Assembly (NCBI GenBank): GCA_964579675.1
Contig: CAZOIA010000230.1
Coordinates: 1-7,984, forward strand
Length of the DNA stretch: 7,984 nucleotides
Origin: CAZOIA01 sp964579675
Lineage (GTDB): Bacteria > Planctomycetota > Phycisphaerae > UBA1845 > PWPN01
Reading direction: 5' to 3'
Shown here: one piece after another, positions 5,612-7,984 of the stretch
Layout: each line of letters starts with the position of its first letter
Numbering within the stretch: position 1 is the first letter of the stretch
Notes under the pieces: generated by a model
Database searches by the model: none
What the model saw: the letters and a program-made list of their open reading frames with translations, nothing else
What the model was told of the DNA's origin: nothing
Position numbers and translations under genes: made by a program

Positions 5612-6823
5612 GTGGAACTCGACTTCGACCTCCAACGGTTCTACAACATCAATCGCCGGGCTCTCATGTGGGTCGTCTTCTTCGCGATCCTCTACCTGCT
5701 GCGGGATTTCTTCGCGGTTATGTTCCTCACGTTCATCTTCGGGTTCGTGATGCGCACCGTGGCGAAGTTCCTCACCTCCGCGACCCGGGCACCGTATTGG
5801 GCGGCGGTTGCGTTTCCGTATCTGATGGCGCTCACGCTGCTGGTGCTGCTGATGACGACGGCCATCCCGCGGGTGGTGGACGAGGCGGCGGACTTCTCGA
5901 AGCGGGTGCCCGGCTTGCTGAGGACGTTGGCGGGGGAAACGCAGCAGGCGGCCTCCAAATACGGCATGGAGCCCGTGCTCGCCAGGTACGTCAATGCTGG
6001 CGCCGCAGAAATGCCGGAGTCTGAACCGACTTCCCAGCCCGAACGGGGCGCCGCAACCATGCCCGCCGCCGTGGTCGATACGGGGGCGCTAATCAGGAAG
6101 ATTCAGGATGTGAGCCTGGCCCTCCTGCCGGGAGTGGAGAACCGGGGCCAGCGGACCCTCGTGCCGGACCTGTTGGGCAGGTTCGTACGCGGCGTCGTAG
6201 GGGGAACAATGCAATTCCTGCTGGCCATCCTGCTCTCGTTCCTGATCGTTCTTGATTTCGAGGGGATCGCTGCGGAACTACGAAACTGGCGGAGAAGTAC
6301 GGTCGGGAGATTCTTCCAGGAGGCGGGGGCGAGCGTGGTGGAATTCTCCGGCGTCGTGGGCCGGGCATTCCAGTGCCAGCTCCTCGTGGCCCTGCTCAAC
6401 ACGGTTATCACGTGCATCGGTATGTTCGCCCTTCAGATCGAGCCGCTCCTGCTGCTGACGACGATCGTCTTCCTCTTGGGGCTGATCCCGGTCCTGGGCG
6501 TCTTCATCTCCTCGGTCCCCATCATCCTGATCGCCTTCAACAACTTCGGTTTGACCCGCGCGCTACTGGCGCTGGGGATGATCGTCGTAGTTCACCTCCT
6601 GGAGGCGTACGTGTTCAACCCGCGGATCTACGCGGCCCGTTTTCATCTCAATCCGGTGATAGTGCTCATCATCCTCCTGGTCGCACACAAGCTGTTCGGG
6701 GTCTGGGGCATGCTGCTCGGGATTCCGGTGACGCATTACGTGCTGAACATCGCGCAGGTTCCCGCGCGGCCACGGAAACAGCGGGCACAGCGACGCGAGT
6801 CCGGGCAATCAGCCAGCAATTGA
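5612..6823 (+). CDS. AI-2E family transporter (PerM/TqsA-like membrane protein)
   Basis: A 403-residue inner-membrane protein of the AI-2E/PerM/UPF0118 family, whose members export autoinducer-2 or act in Na+/H+ or other small-solute efflux. Helices: about 17-30, 33-50, 64-84, 196-215, and a C-terminal group from about 255 to 380. The family C-terminal core is clear: LLGLIPVLGVFISSVP (288-303), HLLEAYVFNPRIYA (328-341), then LNPVIVLIILLVAHKLFGVWG and MLLGIPVTHYVLN (346-379). Between the third helix and the next block there is a loop of over 100 residues containing a Pro/Glu/Ser-rich stretch (about 130-155), likely a flexible extramembrane insert. The C terminus is basic. The GTG start has AGGAG (5597-5601) 10 bases upstream. 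It sits 23 bases after panD, so probably one operon. Family is firm; the transported compound is not known, and its link with beta-alanine synthesis may be only positional. Confidence 0.9.
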   Translation: MELDFDLQRFYNINRRALMWVVFFAILYLLRDFFAVMFLTFIFGFVMRTVAKFLTSATRAPYWAAVAFPYLMALTLLVLLMTTAIPRVVDEAADFSKRVPGLLRTLAGETQQAASKYGMEPVLARYVNAGAAEMPESEPTSQPERGAATMPAAVVDTGALIRKIQDVSLALLPGVENRGQRTLVPDLLGRFVRGVVGGTMQFLLAILLSFLIVLDFEGIAAELRNWRRSTVGRFFQEAGASVVEFSGVVGRAFQCQLLVALLNTVITCIGMFALQIEPLLLLTTIVFLLGLIPVLGVFISSVPIILIAFNNFGLTRALLALGMIVVVHLLEAYVFNPRIYAARFHLNPVIVLIILLVAHKLFGVWGMLLGIPVTHYVLNIAQVPARPRKQRAQRRESGQSASN

Positions 6824-6843
6824 GCCGTCCAGCCAGAACAGCC

Positions 6844-6863
6844 AGACGAATTCCCGTCTTTTA
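6844..6863 (+). terminator. Weak terminator candidate after the panD operon
   Basis: AGACG (6844-6848) pairs with CGTCT (6855-6859) around a 6-base loop and runs into TTTT (6859-6862). The stem is only 5 bp, so termination would be weak. The 17-bp hairpin just downstream may also hold back rightward transcripts. Confidence 0.3.
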
Positions 6864-6884
6864 GCCCTGATGCCCTCCTCGCGC

Positions 6885-6931
6885 AACAAAAGAGGCGAGT
6901 CTGCTGCCGTCGAAGGCAGCAGACTCGCCTC
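6885..6931 (-). terminator. Strong intrinsic terminator of the lysine-rich small gene
   Basis: A perfect 17-bp inverted repeat: bases 6892-6908 pair with 6915-6931 around the loop GTCGAA (on the minus strand TTCGAC). Read leftward the stem is followed by TTTTGTT (6891-6885), which makes it a standard Rho-independent terminator for the minus strand. It begins about 20 bases after the TAG of the lysine-rich gene. Rightward there is no immediate T-run. Confidence 0.85.
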
Positions 6932-6950
6932 AGCACCGATGATGCCGCAA

Positions 6951-7064
6951 CTATTTCTTTTTCCTCTTGGCCTTCTTCTTGCCGGCTTTCTTCTTGCCAG
7001 CCCTCTTCTTTGGGGCCTTCTTTGCAGCTTTCTTTGCGGCTTTCTTCCTTCTCTTCTTAGCCAT
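6951..7064 (-). CDS. Lysine/alanine-rich histone-H1-tail-like small protein (37 aa)
   Basis: A 37-residue protein starting MAKKRRKKAAKKAAKKAPKK and continuing with two AGKKK units to a KRKKK end. By count it has 20 Lys, 4 Arg, 9 Ala, 2 Gly, 1 Pro and 1 Met: 65% basic with no acidic or aromatic residue. It resembles the C-terminal tails of histone H1 and bacterial H1-like proteins (Hc1, AlgP-like KKAAK repeats), so DNA or RNA binding is the natural inference, perhaps nucleoid compaction or ribosome association. The ATG at 7064 has a near-ideal AAGGAGG 8 bases upstream. The frame can be extended to 7214, but the extra residues lack such a site. It has its own promoter candidate and a strong terminator, so it is a single-gene transcript and not a chance low-complexity frame. 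Standard gene finders may miss or over-extend it. Confidence 0.8.
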   Translation of the reverse strand: MAKKRRKKAAKKAAKKAPKKRAGKKKAGKKKAKRKKK

Positions 7065-7095
7065 GGCACATTCCTCCTTCAAATGGAGAAAACTA

Positions 7096-7116
7096 TCCCG
7101 CGTGACGCAGGCGGGA
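7096..7116 (-). other. Leader hairpin upstream of the lysine-rich gene
   Basis: TCCCGC (7096-7101) pairs with GCGGGA (7111-7116) around a 9-base loop, within the predicted 5' leader and about 30 bases before the ATG. It could stabilise the messenger or tune translation. No known regulatory class is recognised. Confidence 0.3.
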
Positions 7117-7125
7117 CTCAATAGA

Positions 7126-7154
7126 AGGTTAATCAGTGCGCGACGGGGCGTCAA
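7126..7154 (-). promoter_or_regulatory. Promoter candidate of the lysine-rich gene
   Basis: Minus-strand TTGACG (7154-7149) and TAACCT (7131-7126) are separated by 17 bases. The -35 matches 5 of 6 and the -10 only 3 of 6. Immediately upstream on the minus strand lie A-tracts (GCAAAAAAGG and AAACAAAAAG, about 7158-7186) that could act as an UP-like element. Start of transcription would be near 7119. Confidence 0.4.
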
Positions 7155-7289
7155 CACCTTTTTTGCAAATCTTCGGCTTTTTGTTTGCCGGACATTAGAC
7201 CGACCGCCAATCAAATGGCAGGAGCGACAGACGCCCCGGTTCTCGACATCGTTTTGGCCCGGTTGCGTCCGGTGGGTGGAGCATGATGC

Positions 7290-7984
7290 TCAGCCGATCT
7301 GCTTGCCGAGCAGGCGAGCGACTTCGACGCAGTCCTTGTCGCCGCGGCCGGAGAGGTTGATCACGATGGAGTAGTCCTTTGGGAACTGCGGGGCGATCTT
7401 GACGACGTGGGCGACGGCGTGGGCGGTCTCCAGGGCGGGGATGATGCCCTCAGTCTCGCTCAGCAGCATGAAGGCGGAAAGGGCTTCCTCATCGGTTGCC
7501 GACGTGTAATCGGCGCGCCCGATCTCCTTCCAATGCGAATGGAGGGGCCCCACGCCGGGATAGTCCAGACCGGCCGACACCGAGTGGACCGGTAGCGTCT
7601 GGCCGTCCTCGTCCTGCAGGACGTACGTATACATACCGTGGAGGATGCCGGGTGAGCCCTTGGCGAGGGTGGAGGCGTGGCGGTCGGTGTTGAGCCCTTC
7701 GCCGGCGGCCTCAACGCCGACGAGCTTGACCGACTCGTCCGGGACGAAGGGGGCGAAGATGCCGGCGGCGTTGCTGCCACCCCCGACGCAGGCGACGATC
7801 ATGTCCGGCAACCGGCCCTCGGCGTGGAGGAACTGCTCGCGGGTTTCCCGGCCGACGACGGTCTGGAAGTCGCACACGATCTGCGGGAAGGGGTGGGGCC
7901 CCATGACGCTGCCGATGACGTAATGCGTATTCTGGACGCTGCTCATCCAGTCGCGCATCGCCTCGTTGATGGCGTCCTTGAGGG
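7290..7984 (-). CDS. trpB: Tryptophan synthase beta chain, C-terminal part (cut by window edge)
   Basis: Joins indole with L-serine to give L-tryptophan, PLP-dependent, normally in an alpha2-beta2 complex with TrpA. The reading frame runs off the window at 7984 (reading LKDAINEAMRDW at the edge); about 231 residues of a protein of roughly 400 are visible. Motifs: GPHPFPQIV, the PLP-phosphate loop GGGSNA (7784-7767), SAGLDYPGVGPLHSHW, GRADYTSATDEEAL, EGIIPALETAHA with the cofactor-region glutamate, and NLSGRGDKD near the end. The PLP lysine lies in the missing N-terminal part. The features fit the common TrpB1 type. The ATG at 7958 is internal, not the start. No trpA follows; the next gene on this strand is the small lysine-rich one, about 225 bases away. 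No terminator with a T-run was seen after the stop. Confidence 0.95.
   Translation of the reverse strand, partial: LKDAINEAMRDWMSSVQNTHYVIGSVMGPHPFPQIVCDFQTVVGRETREQFLHAEGRLPDMIVACVGGGSNAAGIFAPFVPDESVKLVGVEAAGEGLNTDRHASTLAKGSPGILHGMYTYVLQDEDGQTLPVHSVSAGLDYPGVGPLHSHWKEIGRADYTSATDEEALSAFMLLSETEGIIPALETAHAVAHVVKIAPQFPKDYSIVINLSGRGDKDCVEVARLLGKQIG

Noticed and set aside
6951..7214. 87-residue version of the lysine-rich protein starting at 7214
   Set aside because: The ideal AAGGAGG sits just before the ATG at 7064, and the extra N-terminal part spans the predicted promoter and leader.
7279..7291. Palindrome GAGCATGATGCTC at the trpB stop
   Set aside because: The loop would be too small and no T-run follows; it overlaps the stop codon and is probably chance.
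6967..7374. Phe-rich plus-strand frame that looks like a membrane protein
   Set aside because: It is the antisense of the lysine codons (AAG read as CTT/TTC), so the hydrophobic look is an artefact; no good start site.

Overview
This high-GC window looks like an ordinary chromosomal segment of a Gram-negative-type bacterium. My best guess is Planctomycetota or a neighbouring PVC or Acidobacteria-like lineage. That guess rests on the mix of genes, a very short lysine/alanine-rich histone-tail-like protein, an NhaC-family carrier with an added N-terminal domain, and an intergenic repeat built from CACGGAGA-like units that I recall from such genomes. No phage, IS transposase, CRISPR array, tRNA or rRNA is visible.

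Layout. (1) 1-228: no assignable gene, possibly the 3' end of an upstream frame. (2) 229-1404 (+): an orphan NqrB/RnfD-family membrane protein whose covalent-FMN site appears degenerate. (3) 1405-1706: a convergent intergenic region holding two inverted copies of the CACGGAGA repeat around an internal stem-loop. (4) 5037-1707 (-): pyrD (class 1B dihydroorotate dehydrogenase), then an ArsR-family regulator and an NhaC-family antiporter. The last two overlap by one base (TGATG) and sit behind their own promoter, with a dyad operator candidate at the predicted transcription start. (5) 5038-5234: a divergent control region with a perfect TATAAT and a long, foldable leader in front of panD. (6) 5235-6823 (+): panD (aspartate 1-decarboxylase) followed 23 bases later by an AI-2E-family membrane protein. 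(7) 7064-6951 (-): a 37-residue polycationic protein (20 Lys, 4 Arg) with a strong Shine-Dalgarno, a plausible promoter and a 17-bp perfect terminator hairpin. (8) 7984-7290 (-): the C-terminal part of trpB, cut by the window edge.

How the genes work together. panD (beta-alanine for pantothenate/CoA), pyrD (pyrimidines) and trpB (tryptophan) are housekeeping biosynthesis genes separated from their usual partners (no panBC, pyrK or trpA here). The arsR-nhaC pair reads as a self-contained, autoregulated ion-transport module. The least routine items are the RnfD-like protein without an FMN threonine, the ArsR/NhaC operator arrangement, the panD leader fold, the inverted repeat element and the tiny lysine-rich protein. 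I see no clear evidence of a wholly new multi-gene system.
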